The translations under genes and the position numbers were made by a program. Below, piece after piece: positions 1 through 11,700 of a stretch of 64,000 bases of DNA. Each line of letters starts with the position of its first letter. Position 1 is the stretch's first letter. The notes under the pieces were generated by a model, which saw nothing but the letters and a program-made list of their open reading frames with translations, was not told where the DNA came from and did no database searches. Source of the DNA: Tillus elongatus (Eukaryota > Arthropoda > Insecta > Coleoptera > Cleridae); NCBI GenBank assembly GCA_964006375.1, contig OZ023265.1, positions 12,597,295 to 12,661,294 on the forward strand. Direction: 5' to 3'.

Positions 1-193
1 GTAAAGCTCTGGACCGCAAAGGACAGCTGATTTACGGTCAATCTAGACCGGAGACAGAGCATTATAAAACTTCACCCTACCCATCGCTGTGCAGACTACT
101 TCAAGGCCCGGTGATTTTGGAGTGGGTGGAGTGAAAAGACAGGGCATGCACAATAAACCAAGGGCTTGCCCTGAGGGCGGAAAAAAAAGGTCG
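1..193 (+). mobile_element. 3' end of RNase-H-bearing LINE (truncated by window start)
   Basis: The first 134 bases continue the C-terminal reading frame of an I/R1-type LINE ORF2 and end at TGA (132-134). They are nearly identical to 47261-47400, where the same frame follows an RNase H domain and a Cys-Cys-His-Cys knuckle. The sequence after the stop (GGCATGCACAATAAACCAA, then a run of A) matches the 3' ends at about 47400 and 55870. It lacks the stretch from GGTTGCAGTGC to GGACGAG that those copies carry. It is a fragment of a mobile element, not a host gene. Confidence 0.7.
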
Positions 194-410
194 CGGTGGA
201 GGGACTGGAATAGCCCACTTACCATGAATCTAATCTACTGTTATCATCTAACATTTCACTTATACTATAATAGGTTTTTGAATCAGGAATTTTTTAAGGC
301 TACCTTTAGATCGATTGATTTTTCTGTCGAGCTGCTTGAAATTTTGTTATAAAGTTTTGTGACACTAAAATGCACAGTTTAAACTTTCTTTAACCTTTAA
401 CAATTTTCAG

Positions 411-1174
411 CCATGGTCATTGCTGTAATATGGGCTGTCTTACTACCCTCAGGTGCAAAAAGTATATACTTCCACAATCAAGAAGTAGAAAAACTTCAAG
501 TTATCGAATCAGCATCTGAAAACAACTTTATGAAGAAAACTAGAAACGCATTTGACCTGATGAAACGGCACTTCATCAATTCGTTTTCGAACAAGTATGT
601 TATAAAATGGTCTATTTGGTGGGCACTATCTACGTGTGGTTTCATTCAAGTACAAACATACATGCAACCGTTATGGGCTCAGATTCAAGATGATCCATCC
701 AAACCAATTTATAACGGAATAACTGAGGCTGCTTTAACTATACTAGGTGTTTGTGGAGCGTTGCTGGCTGGAATATTAAAATTAAAATGGGAAAATAAGG
801 GTGAAATCTTGTTAGGTATATGTTCTCTTCTTGCTGGGGTTTTGTTAATTGTTAGCTCACAAACTAACACTGTGATAGTAAGTTATGTTTGTTACGCCTT
901 GTTCGGCGGTATTTATCATTTTGTTATTACGATCGCCAGTGCGGAAATCGCTAAGAATATTGAAGAGGACTCTTATGGTTTGGTATTTAGTCTTAACACG
1001 TTCGTAGCCCTTGCCTTGCAATCTCTACTGACTGTTATACTTGTTACGAATAGTGTTGGGATCGCTTTGAATCCTCGTGATCAGTACATAGCCTACGGGG
1101 CTTACCATATCATGATTGCAGGTTTTTATGTAGTTATAGGGGTAGCAAACTATTGTTTATGGAGGAACAAATAG
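411..1174 (+). CDS. SLC19-family vitamin transporter, gene A, terminal exon
   Basis: This is the C-terminal half of a membrane carrier of the reduced folate carrier/thiamine transporter family (SLC19), proteins that move thiamine or folate-type vitamins across the plasma membrane. The exon follows an intron end TTTTCAG at 404-410 and begins in phase 1, so the ATG at 413 is internal and not a start. About six hydrophobic segments are visible. The polar loop before FDLMKRHFINSFSNKYV and the late EDSYGLVFSLNTFVALALQS segment correspond to conserved stretches of SLC19 proteins (human members have DSYALIFGVNTFIAL-type sequence here). It is collinear with the last exon of gene B (47935-48692), with the same intron phase, so the two are tandem paralogues. 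Upstream exons are outside the window. Substrate cannot be told from sequence. The stop is TAG at 1172-1174. Confidence 0.9.
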
Positions 1175-1541
1175 ATAATATTACAAATTAGCTAATTATT
1201 TATTTTATTAATTTAACATCAAAAAGGGGAGAGCTAATCGTTTTATAAATTGGCAGTTTACATCTGTTAACCGGTTGACTATGGAATATGGTTTTGGCAT
1301 CGAAATAAGAGGTGCTTTAAAAACTGAGAATGCAAGACAAAAAGCGGACCATTTGACTTAATTGTAAATATATTTGAGAAACAGTGTATTCATTGGCGAC
1401 ATAGACTTTATAAAACATTAAGAAAAGGATATTTTTGATGTAAAGAAACTTTATTCTCTAAATTACATGCCAGTCAATGGACACTACAGCAGAATTATCT
1501 GATTTTTTTTAACATTTGGCTTTTAGCGAGTTTCCTTTAAA
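1175..1541. other. 3' flank of SLC19 gene A, no further gene seen
   Basis: This AT-rich stretch directly follows the gene A stop codon and probably holds its 3' untranslated region. I see no clear AATAAA polyadenylation signal close to the stop and no coding frame. Confidence 0.4.
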
Positions 1542-1638
1542 AAAGTTCAATAATGAGGACTCGATTTTTTAATTCTGAAATTTTTTGTCAAATGAGAGCG
1601 TTTGAGGACCCCTGGAACCCAATCCGAGGTCGGTATGA

Positions 1639-1716
<78 letters not shown>
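1542..1716 (+). repeat. HINE-like repeat, left part with (TA)n
   Basis: Diverged left part of the dispersed HINE-like repeat. It contains TAATGAGGACTCGATTTTTT, then a region like TCAAATGAGAGCG and GAGGACCCCTGGAACCCA, then a (TA)n array at 1642-1716. The order of these blocks is the same as in the copies at 24460 and 40298. The right part is missing and GC-rich unassigned DNA follows. Confidence 0.6.
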
Positions 1717-1717
<1 letters not shown>

Positions 1718-2710
1718 CGACGGCCACTTGGGGTGGCCGGGAGTTACTACTAGTTTTCCCTAACCTGGGGAATTTCGGGATAACTTCCGGGACACGGCTT
1801 TCCTACGGGATCATGCTCGGACGCCAGCGTTTATAGAGATTGTCAGGGAGTAAACGCGCTCCCGCTGGATATCTCCCTTCTCCCAAGTCACTGTCAACGG
1901 ATACACTAGCCCAGGGTAGTTTCTAGTGGAGACAGGGTCCTCCTAAGCCAAGACAAAGTCCCCGGGACTTCTGGTTATGGTCTTTAAGAACTGGAGTCAA
2001 ATTGTATTTGGGTGGATATTCTGGGAAAATAAATGAAATATCGAGTAAATTAAAATAAAATTCTATTCACTAATTATATACACAAGGAAGTAACGGGGTC
2101 CTGTTACCAGGAAGCCTAGCAATTATGGGCGGCCAGAGGCAGAGGTGATTATTGGGCTTTAAATTAAGGTTACGCGCGGATTGCACGGGGACGTTAAAGC
2201 GGTGCAGGGTGGTGGCAGGATAGTGATTAATAGCGGGTTTACGCCCCTCTTGAACGGGGCCGCGGACGGCCTGGGACGCCGAACGCCGCCTAGCTGTTTC
2301 AATCTGGACCGGCGCAGTCGCCGCTCTGTCCGAATCTACTCCAGCCAAGGCAGCTCCCAACCTCCAGAGCAGCCCGCCAGCGGAGACAGGGAGGAAACGG
2401 TCCCCTCTAAGGTTTCCAGTGTTATTGTGGGGCGTTCAACATTTCGACCTCCGGTAATAGAATCAGGTTTTCACCTACCTGGGGTATTCTCCGGTGACGA
2501 GGTTCACTAAGCAATCGCTGCGGTGACGGCGGTGGGAAGCGGCGGTCTCGCTCGGCTTACTGGTCTTCTCGTAAACCTCACGGGCTTTATAATTTCATTT
2601 CTTTGCGACGGACGCACTAGCTTGTTCGCGGTCACTACCCAACTGCCTACTCTCCGTCGTCGCTCTGTCCGGTCCCACTTCTTTTCCGAAATCGCCCCCG
2701 CCTAATTGTC
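1717..2710. other. GC-rich unassigned block
   Basis: About 1 kb clearly richer in G+C than its surroundings, between the (TA)n array and AT-rich DNA. Short open frames exist on both strands (for example 2181-2510 on plus), but none resembles a known protein and the frames overlap each other. It may be the non-coding part of an unrecognised transposable element or a CpG-rich regulatory stretch. I cannot decide between these. Confidence 0.3.
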
Positions 2711-2915
2711 CCCTCTACCAATCATTCCGTTCGACATGCCGGATTTCGTATTTTCCTCTACGAAAAATGCTGAAAAATATTCCAACCTTCGCAAATCTTT
2801 CGTACATTACTCCACGGAAAATGTTGGAAAATATTCCAACCTTTATGGTGTAACATAATGCAGTGGTTATGATGGTAAATTAGGCCGGGTAATCTATCCA
2901 GGATTAGTCACTCCG

Positions 2916-2918
<3 letters not shown>

Positions 2919-2995
<77 letters not shown>

Positions 2996-3135
2996 TGTTA
3001 CATCGATAACTCAAAAAATAATTGGCCGATTTTGTTAAAATTTGGTGAGTACCTTCCTTTCACAAATGACTTGGATGAGTTCGTCAGCCAGGACAATCTG
3101 CTCAGTTCAAATAGATTAAACAATACTTTGTTTTA
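2919..3135 (+). repeat. HINE-like repeat, (TA)n plus right-hand block
   Basis: A (TA)n array (2919-2993) is followed by CGATAACTCAAAAAATAATT, GGCCGATTTTG, TTTGGTGAGTACCTTCCTTT and GTTCGTCAGCCAGGA-like blocks. The same blocks follow the (TA)n arrays at 24714 and 40715. The left end is missing. Confidence 0.65.
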
Positions 3136-3239
3136 ATTAGGTAGTCGAATTCCCTCGGTCCGTGCTAGTTCTGAGCCGACCTTTAAAAAATTGAATTTCG
3201 ACCACGAAATTATACTGCATGTTTGTAAGAAAATAAATT

Positions 3240-3436
3240 CGGGACGCAGCAAGTGCGTTATGGTCGCCAATTTTTATTAAATGCTTCAATTTGAATAGCT
3301 TAATTTGCTATTATCCTAGAAGGTTCGTTAGCCAGGAAACTAGTTTTTCCGGGATGTCTGAAGTTTATTTTCGAAAAGTTTGTGTACATTTTCAAACACA
3401 AACATATACTCATGATATGAATGAAATAGCAGCAGC
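3240..3436 (-). repeat. HINE-like repeat right terminus (reverse orientation)
   Basis: It begins with GGGACGCAGCAAGTGCGTTA, the reverse complement of the right-end hairpin of the repeat family, followed inward by TTTTTATTAAATGCTTCAA as in other copies (19741, 25767). It ends at the inverted repeat that starts at 3437. Confidence 0.6.
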
Positions 3437-3633
3437 ATGTCATAAGCTACAAAATATGGTTGCTTCAAAACATCAGGTTATAAAAGGTTAATAATATGGG
3501 CCGTTTTTTCAAATAAAATTCATTACATCAGTCTTTCACTGTTTTATATCAATTTAAAGTTCCGATGCTCATGAAAAAAACACCTTTTATAACCTGATGT
3601 TTTGAAGCAACTATATTTTGTAGCTTATGACAT
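3437..3633. repeat. 52-bp near-perfect inverted repeat (foldback)
   Basis: The left arm 3437-3488 (ATGTCATAAGCTACAAAATA...) is matched by its reverse complement at 3582-3633 with one visible mismatch, around a 93-base spacer. Transcribed, it would form a long hairpin. It could be a small foldback element or an inverted duplication. Confidence 0.85.
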
Positions 3634-3904
3634 TTATTATAAAATATATTTTTTAATACTCACTGATTAATCCTCAAACCTAGTATTACACTTTGTGTTA
3701 AAATGTTTGTTAAATAATTTACTTGAAAATGAAGAAAAAGTAAATAAAGTTTTATAGTTACTAGAATGAGTTTTTTTGGGTGAATGTATTATAGAACCTA
3801 CAGGCTAGTGCTGTGTTTCAAAAATTACTTGTAAGTATCAAAGTGTTGCCAGATTAGTTGCAATTATAATTACTAGATAGAGATAGTTGAGACATTTTTT
3901 TTTT
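3634..3904. other. AT-rich stretch, nothing recognised
   Basis: No coding frame, repeat-family match or structured element was recognised here. Confidence 0.3.
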
Positions 3905-6900
3905 AAATTATTTTTTTATTTCAACAACAGACCACGAGGGCTCACAGCCTAAATACTATCGTAACGTGGATGTCGACAAGGAGGAAAGAGGCCACTTGTT
4001 AATTCTGGACTTGAAGAATTGGGGGTTCGGAGGAGAAGGAAAAACATATGCCGGCAAGGAGTTCCACAACTTGGAAGTCCTCGGGATAAAAGAGCGGGCA
4101 TAACAAGAGGTTCTATGTCTGGTGACCTGGACAGTAAAAGGGTGCATTCGCTCTGTCCCCCTGGTAGATCTGTTGGGGGCAGCAGGTGGAGAAACTATGG
4201 AAGAAAGCTCCTCTGAGCAGTGCCCGTGCAGATATCTATAAAAGAAAGAGAGGTCAGCAACGGCACGTCGGTGGACAAGGGATGGCAGCCTTTGGATGAG
4301 GGTAAGGTCACCAATGAAACATATAGCTCTCTTCTGAATGGAGTCCAGGATAGCGAGTGTAGATGCGGCAGCGGCACCCCAGACGTCGGAGCAGTATTCG
4401 AGGTTTGGCCTTATTTGAGAAGTATATAAGGTATATAGATTAGCTGGTGAAAAGTATTTGCGAGCCTGGAAGAGGAAACCTAATTTCTTAGCAGCCGCTT
4501 TTGCAATTGATGTGACATGGTGCAATTGAGTTTTCAATCCACAGAAATGCCAACAAGTGAAAAGGACTCATTACTTTGAATAACATGGTTGTTCATTGTG
4601 ATGGGTCTAGGGCTGGTGTATCTCTTATGAGATAGAGAGTAAGACTGCGATTTGGTGGAGTTGAATTGTACAAGATTTCTACTTCCCCAGTTTAATATTT
4701 TTGGAGATCCACAGAGACAGAACCCTCCATGAGTCTACGATTTTCATCTAGTTGGGCTAAAGAGACAGGCTTAAAATATTGAATATTTGAGTGAAGGGTG
4801 CTGTCATCCGTGTACTGTGAACTGGGTTGGATGTGCTAGAGAGGAGGTCATTAATGTGAAGAAGAAACAAAGTAGGGGCTAGACCTGAACCTTGAGGTGC
4901 TGCATTAATTGTATACAGTTTAGAGGAATGGCCATCCACGACAACAGAAATGGTCCGGTTGGAGAGGAAATTTGCTGTCCAGGTACAGAGTTTTGGTGGT
5001 AGGCCATAGGCCGGAAGTTTATTAAGCAACGCTGTGTGCCAGACCTGGTCGAATGCTTTGGATATGTCTAGAGTGACAATCTGGGTTTCACTGTGTAGTT
5101 TCATAGACTTGCTCCAACAATGGGTGACAAAGGAAAGGAGGTCGGCAGTTGATCTGGGCTGACGGAATCCATACTGCCTGTCGTGGATTAGACTGTGTTT
5201 TTCAAGAAATTTTAGTAATTCGGTGTTTATATACTTTTCCATCAATTTAGAGACGACTGAAAGGAGAGAAATAGGCATGTAGTTGCTAGGAAGCGCTTTG
5301 GACCCTTTCTTGGGGACGGGTTGTACTTGAGCAGTTTTCCATTTACTAGGGAATATGCCTCTATTGTAAGATGTCTGAAACAGACGAGTCAGGTCAGGAG
5401 CAAGTTCTGGTGCGCATTTTTTGAGAACAATTGCTGGGATCTCATCAAGGCCAGAGGCTTTCCTGATATTAAGAGAAGAGAGCATCTTTCGTACCTTTTT
5501 AGTTTTGAAGATGATATCTGTCATTTTATGCACGACATTGGGGACTATTGGTGGTTGAACGTTTGGAGGTGGGTTGAGAGTAGAATTGCCAACGAACAAT
5601 GACGCAAAAAGTTCCATCTTGCCCAGGGCGGTAGAAACAAATTCATCCCCTGAAACAAGAGGTGGGCACTTGCTCGTGCAGAAATTATTCCCAATAGATT
5701 TAGCGAGAGCCCAGAAGGGTTTACTGCAATTGGAGCTTGAGAGGACTTTGTTTTGTATGTGGTTATTAAACAAGTGATTTGCCTCAGAAAGAATGCAGAC
5801 ATCACAGTTTCTTGCGTCGTTAAATGCTTGATGGTTTTCTTGACTGGGATTGTGTGGAAGCGTTTTGTGAGCTTTGACCTTTTCAAGTCTGGCCTTGTTA
5901 AAGGATTTAGAGAACCATGTCTTTTGAGTGGCTGAAGAGGTTTTCTGTGTACGTGGAATACGTGGAGTATGAGTTACTTGGATCATTTCTGTAAGGTTGT
6001 GTGAGATATCAGAGGGGTCAGGATGAGAGAAGCAGACCCATGGAAATGAGGAAAAGTAATCCCGCATTTCGTCCCAGTTCGCGGAGTTGTAGTGCCAAAT
6101 GATATGTGGGTGTGATGACTGTGTGACCTCGGGTTGCATTGCGGAGGAAGCAGTGACCATGCTGTGGTCTGAGCGCCCAAGGGGGGCGGTGACTAATGTC
6201 TTATAGCATTCAGGTTTTGTAGTAAGAAGGAGATTCAAGGGGTTTGAGCTGTGTTGGGATGCGAGGAAAGTAAGTAGGTTGCTGAACCATATTGACTAAA
6301 GAATTGCTGACTGCAAAGGCCTCTGCTGCTCTCCCTTAGGGATCAGTTTTTGAAGATCCTAGCCATTCCTTATTATGGACACTGAAGTCACCAAATAGTG
6401 ACCTCGGAGGAAGGATATTCAGAAATCAGATGGTCGGTTTTTTCAGAAAGGTAGTCGAAGAGCTGGACAAAGTTGTTGTCAGAAGGTGACCGGTAAATGC
6501 AACAGATGAATTTAGTTGCAGCCCTGAGAGAGAGTTTCGTCCAAAGTATGTCTTTTCTTCTAGCTTCTAGATTGGGGAGTCCGGTGCAGGGTAGATTGCT
6601 ACGGCCGTATGCGCACACACCTCTATGCAATCTAAGGAAGTAAGGAGCTCATATCCTGGGAAATTAAGGTGATTAGTGGCTGTTTTGGCACTGATTTGGG
6701 TTTCGGTGAGGAAGAGGAGTTGAGACCTTTTAGCCTGGAGGAAATGGTGGACGGAGTTCAGGTTAGAATTTAGGCTACATATATTCGAGAAGGATATGTG
6801 AAATCTTGATGTTGGCGCCCCCTGCACACCCCTCTCCCGGAGATCCGAATGGAGGGGTATTTTATGTCCAGAATCTTTTGTACAAGGAGGTGACATCATC

Positions 6901-7145
6901 ATGTTTGTTCATAAGGGAAACAGACTCGTACACCAGAACTGGAAACTTCCGTTGGGACTTCACCATCCCCTTGATGTAAGGTGTGGTACCTCCTCGGGCG
7001 TAAAAAAATCATTTACTATCACGTAAAGGAAAAGTCCACTACCACGTACCTACTCCGATTAGTCGCCTCTTACGACAGGCATGAGTTACCGTGGGCCTAT
7101 TCTTTTAGTTAGTCCCCGAACCCACACGGGTCGACGAGCCACCAT
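3905..7145 (-). pseudogene. LINE family 1, copy A, near full length, decayed
   Basis: Minus-strand non-LTR retrotransposon of the jockey/CR1 group, carrying an APE-type endonuclease and a reverse transcriptase. The 5' end (about 7145-6950) holds an untranslated region containing CCTGTCGTAAGAGGCGACTA and TTTTTTACGCCCGAGGAGG. Endonuclease pieces are open at 6902-6567 and 6630-6388, the latter with the FICCIYRSPSDNNFVQ block. The reverse transcriptase frame is open at 6238-4757 and the C-terminal part at 4537-3956. The 3' end is A-rich near 3905. The frame is broken in the endonuclease, at the YADD catalytic box near 4810 (two bases missing relative to copy F), and after 4757, so it is dead. The derived INAAPQGSG sequence and the YADD frameshift are shared exactly with copy D1 at 26397. 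Confidence 0.9.
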
Positions 7146-7618
7146 GTTTAGGCTAAAATGCAGTTCTAGGCCAAACTCGGCGACAAAATAGAGGACGTAA
7201 ACTCGTGATATCATCGTTATTAATTGACCGATTTCAAAAATTCTTTTTCTAAATGAGTACCAATTAATTATTTTTGATATTGTTTGACTAAATAACTCTT
7301 AGTCGTTTAGGAAAACCTATGAAACATCAATAACAAAAACTAAGTCGGCTGCATTACTTTTTTCGAGCAGCGAAAATTTTGTGATCTTTCAAAATATGTG
7401 GTCAGATATGTGAAATAATATAAAGTCAACATATCAAGCAATATTGTGAAAAAAATAATTATCTAAAATGTTGCATTAATTTCCATTTTAAAGCAAGTTT
7501 AATTAAGCAAACATAAAACACAGTTGTTGAAGTGTCTTATTGAGCATAATCGTTTCTGTGACGTGTGTTATACTGCCAAATAATTTAGGCAGTGTCCATA
7601 AACTATGTGGTTCCGTTT
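7146..7618. other. AT-rich intergenic stretch, nothing recognised
   Basis: Non-coding AT-rich DNA between LINE copy A and the 92-bp duplication. No family was recognised. Confidence 0.3.
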
Positions 7619-7802
7619 TAACTTCTTTTGAGAATATGCCACCTAAAATACGACATAATTAATCATTCGCATAACTTTTTACAGTATTATATGTTTACCT
7701 ATCATACACTTAACTTCTTTTGAGAATATGCCACCTAAAATACGACATAATTAATCATTCACATAACTTTTTACAGTATTATATGTTTACCTATCATACA
7801 GA
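7619..7802. repeat. 92-bp tandem duplication
   Basis: The block starting TAACTTCTTTTGAGAATATG at 7619 is repeated at 7711 with a single visible difference (CATTCGC versus CATTCAC). The second copy runs into the transposase remnant at about 7798. The near identity suggests a recent duplication. Confidence 0.9.
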
Positions 7803-8223
7803 CGAAAGCATGTGTGGCAAGCCCTGTGTGCTCATGAAGTTAACATCTCCAAAAAACCTGCATGTTGAGGTGTTGTTGTACACTTTGGCAGAAGTTATCA
7901 CCATCTCATCAATGATCAAAACAGTCTTTACCCTGGTCCGTTTTGAAATTCATAATTTTGAGCTTCAAGAACTCTACAACTTCGCGTAAAATTCCAGGCC
8001 CAAATTTATAACCTTCTAACTCTAACCTTGTGCTAACTGTTCTTGAAGATGGCAGTGGATATTTTTGGTTCCTTAATAAATAGTAGCCGGGGGATTTACA
8101 TGCAAAATTCGATTGAATAACTTCTTTGACTGTTTCCATTTCATCCATTTGCAATTTTTTCTTTGAACTACAATTTTCTTCCACGAACTCGCATAGAGAT
8201 ACTAACGATTTTCCAACCGCCAT
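7798..8223 (-). pseudogene. P-element/THAP9-like transposase remnant
   Basis: The minus-strand frame 8223-7909 contains YPLPSSRTVSTRLELEGYKF, then GPGILREVVEFLKLKI. This is the conserved block that precedes the first catalytic aspartate in P-element and THAP9-type transposases. After the stop at 7909 a shifted frame continues as VLIIDEMVITSAKVYNNTS and FGDVNF, which contains the expected IDEM motif. One frameshift therefore separates the two parts. The N-terminal DNA-binding (THAP) region and everything beyond the first catalytic motif are missing, so this is a fossil. Assignment rests on motif order and not on a search. Confidence 0.6.
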
Positions 8224-8696
8224 ATGACGACGTAAAAAACTCCTCTGTAATTTACTAAAAGATTCTCAATCCTTTTAGACATAATAACCCTTTGTCTATT
8301 TTCGACGCAATTTATTGAGCTGTCACCGAAAAGGAATATTTTTAGGGCCTAAATGATTGATTCTGTTAGTAACAAATCTGATTTTAATTTTTTACTGTTG
8401 CAGTATTGAAATAAATAGTCAAAAACCCCAAACAATTTATATATTAAATATTTTTATATAAGTTGCGCCATCTATGCATTAATGATGTAACTATGTGAGG
8501 CGCATGTTTTGTTCAGTTGTGTTGGTTGGAAATAAAGTGCAGTTGAGTTGTGTACTGACTGTGGATGTGATATCCTCGTTTCTTTTTATTCCCGAATTTC
8601 ATCATGCACAAGACATTCTCGCAGCAATTTAAACGAATTGTTCGTTTAATTCCTATTTTATCCAGATAGTTGCTCAGATCTTTGCTATAATTCAGA
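8224..8696. other. Intergenic stretch before the hAT element
   Basis: A 64-codon minus-strand frame (8707-8513) is present but resembles nothing I recognise and is partly inside the hAT terminus. No gene is called. Confidence 0.3.
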
Positions 8697-8704
8697 GAAA
8701 TAAT

Positions 8705-11700
8705 CAAGGGCGTAACTAGCGAGGGGCAGGTGGGGCAGCTCCCCCCCCCCCCGCTGAAAGCCTGGAAGCAAAAAAATGCTTATAAAAAAATAATACCACA
8801 AACAAATAGGATAATTATCGTACATCTCGCAAAGCTTTACACTGATCTAGAGCCATCTAGCGACTGGTTGCGAAATCTGTCAGCCAGTTAGTGGGATTCG
8901 AGAAAGACAGAGGTCGCTAGACTCTACAGGCGGCAGCCAATGAGAGAAAAGGAAATCTAGAAAGGTCTCCGCCTTCCCCTTCGATCTAGAGAGTTCCGCA
9001 TGTCCGCATCACTATATAAACCGACCCGCCCGCCGCTACTTGATCAGTATTTGTATGTTAGTTGAACTGTTGGCGTTTACTACTAAGTATTTTTTTAAAC
9101 TACCAATTATTATAGTTTATTAGTTTACCTTCTTATTTACGTGTGGAGAACACTGAGGCTGCCTAAATGGATATAAGAAACTGGTTTCAAAAAGGTAAGT
9201 TAAGTAATTTCTCAATTTATGTAGAGAATAAAATTTTAAATTAAATTTATCATATAATATAATGAAAATTACTTCAAAATGAGATTTACACTTTATCAAA
9301 ATTATGATTTTCATTTCCTAAATGAGTCGCGTAATGTGAAATACCATTATCCAAATCAAAATTTATTTTGTGCTCTGAAATACGAGCTTAAAAAGTTTTT
9401 CCGATATAAAATGTATCGCAACTGCCGCAATTTAGTTGATAGACACCTGATTTATTTTCTTTCAAACTCCTTGCTTTATTGTTCTTAATGTATTTACTGA
9501 GATTATTGTTTGTTCTAAACACAATATTTGAATTAAAATTTGATAAAAATGATTTCAATCTATTGCTGGATTTATTGATATAGGTTAAAGCAGTGAATTT
9601 CGTATTGTCTTCAACTAACAGATAAGCCTGTTTTATTGAAATTTGAATTATGTCAATTTCTATTATTTTCAGGCAGAAAACCTCTCAAACGGAAAAAGGA
9701 TCAAGTGACAGTAGTGGAAGTGGAAGCAGTGATGGTGATGAAGATGGAACTAAACTGACCGAACCATCGGATTCTGTGTCTATTATGGAACAAGGGTCTA
9801 GTAATTCTTCACCTCTACACGTAGCTGTTCCTGGGACATCTAAAACGATTGAAGAGTACGATGGCTACCATGAAAATGACATTGGTTGTTATGTTGGTCA
9901 TGCCCTTAAGTTGCCATCAGAAAAAGGAAGGATTTGCTTACAAATCCCTGGGTTCCACCATCAAATTACGATTTTGGTTCTGATGCCAGCCATTTGAAAA
10001 GAAAATTTAACCGCCGCTGGTTAGATCAATATACTCCTTGGTTGGTGTACTCAAGTCGTTTGAAAGGTGCTCTATGTATGCACTGTGTTCTTTTTCCTCC
10101 TAGTATTGCTACAGTTAAAGGAGTTTTGGGGCCATTCATGGTAAGGTCATACGTGAAGTTTAAAGATATACATGAAGATTGTAGAAAACACGTCGGCAGT
10201 CACTACCACAAAACTTCAACAGCTGCTGCAAAAGCGTTTCTTGAAAATGTTCCAGTTGATGTACAGTTGCGAACTGGTCACCAGAAGATGATGGAAGAAA
10301 ACAAACAAATATTGTCATCAATTATTTCTTGTATCATATTTTGTGGAACTCATGATTTGCCACTTAGAGGAAAGGGAGGAGATGAGGGGGTTTTCTTTGA
10401 CTTTTTAAATTTGAGAATTGACTGTGGTGATGTGAAGCTAAAGAATCATTTGGATACATGTCGAAAAAATGCAGTCTACACTTCACCAAAAATTCAAAAT
10501 GAGATTATAAGATTATGTGGTGAAGTTGTCAAAGAAAGAATTATTGAAGATTGTAAACAAGCAAAAGCTTACGCTGTAATGGCCGATGAAACAGGGGATA
10601 TCGTTGGAAAAGAAGAGCTTTCTATCGGATTGCGGTTTTATAATGAGAATCAAGAAAAAATCAGAGAGGAATTTGTACGCTATGTTGAGCTGAAATCTCA
10701 AGATGCCCCTACAATCGCTAGCACAATTCAGAGTTTTTTAGTTGATCAGAATCTTTCAGCAGAGAATTGTGTTGGATTTGAATTTGACGGATGTTCTACG
10801 ATGGCTGGAAAAGAAGGTGGTGTACAAGCCATTTTGAAGAAAAAGTACAATAAATCTTTATTTTTCCATTGCTCAAGCCACAAACTAAATCTTGTGGTCA
10901 ATGATGCTAGCAAACTACCGGAAATAAGAAACTTAATTGCAACAGTTAAGGATACAATATCCTTCTTTCGTGAGTCGCCAGCCCGCAGGAATTCGGTTCC
11001 TAATATATCAAGGCTCAGTGAGATCAGATGGTCTGAGAAATACAAGAGCATTAGAAAGTTTTCAGGCAGCTTCCATGAAATCGTCAATGCGCTAGAACAT
11101 CTCTCGGTCGAAGGAAACTATGCTACAAGAAAATTTGCCTATCAATTGCACTGTGCAGTTACTAAACCAATTTTCATCGTAGGTTTAGTCATGATTGCAA
11201 AGTACTATGCGATTTTGGAACCCGTTGTGAACGTTCTACAAAGTAAAAATATGGATTTGATTATGGTGAGGAAACATATTGGTGCAATCCTTGATGTCAT
11301 CAAGAAGGATCGACAAGAAATTGAACATGTTTCTGATGAATTACTTGAAAAATCACATGATATCGCGGAGAAAGTCGGCGTTGAGTTAACAGTCCCACGA
11401 ATTGTTCAAAAGCAAATACACAGAAGTAATCCGCCATCTGAAACTGTGACTGAATATTGGAGCCGGTCGTTGATCATCCCTAATCTTGACTCTTTAACTT
11501 TATCATTAAATGTTAGATTCTCACACGAAAATACACCTGATTTTGCCTCATCCCATCTTCATACATGCTAAAAATGACTTCAAAAGATTTGGAGAAAAAT
11601 GCAAAATCTTTCATCGAGTTTCATGAGTTGGGTGATATCTCTGCAGAATTAGGTTTGTGGTATAATCTGTGGAAAAAGAAGGATTTAGCAGGAGACAAAT

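Noticed and set aside
413..1174. A complete protein starting at ATG 413
   Set aside because: The ATG lies two bases after a splice acceptor and the protein aligns only with the C-terminal half of SLC19 carriers, so it is an internal Met of a terminal exon.
2181..2510. 109-codon frame in the GC-rich block as a gene
   Set aside because: Low-complexity composition, overlapping frames on the opposite strand, and no recognisable domain.
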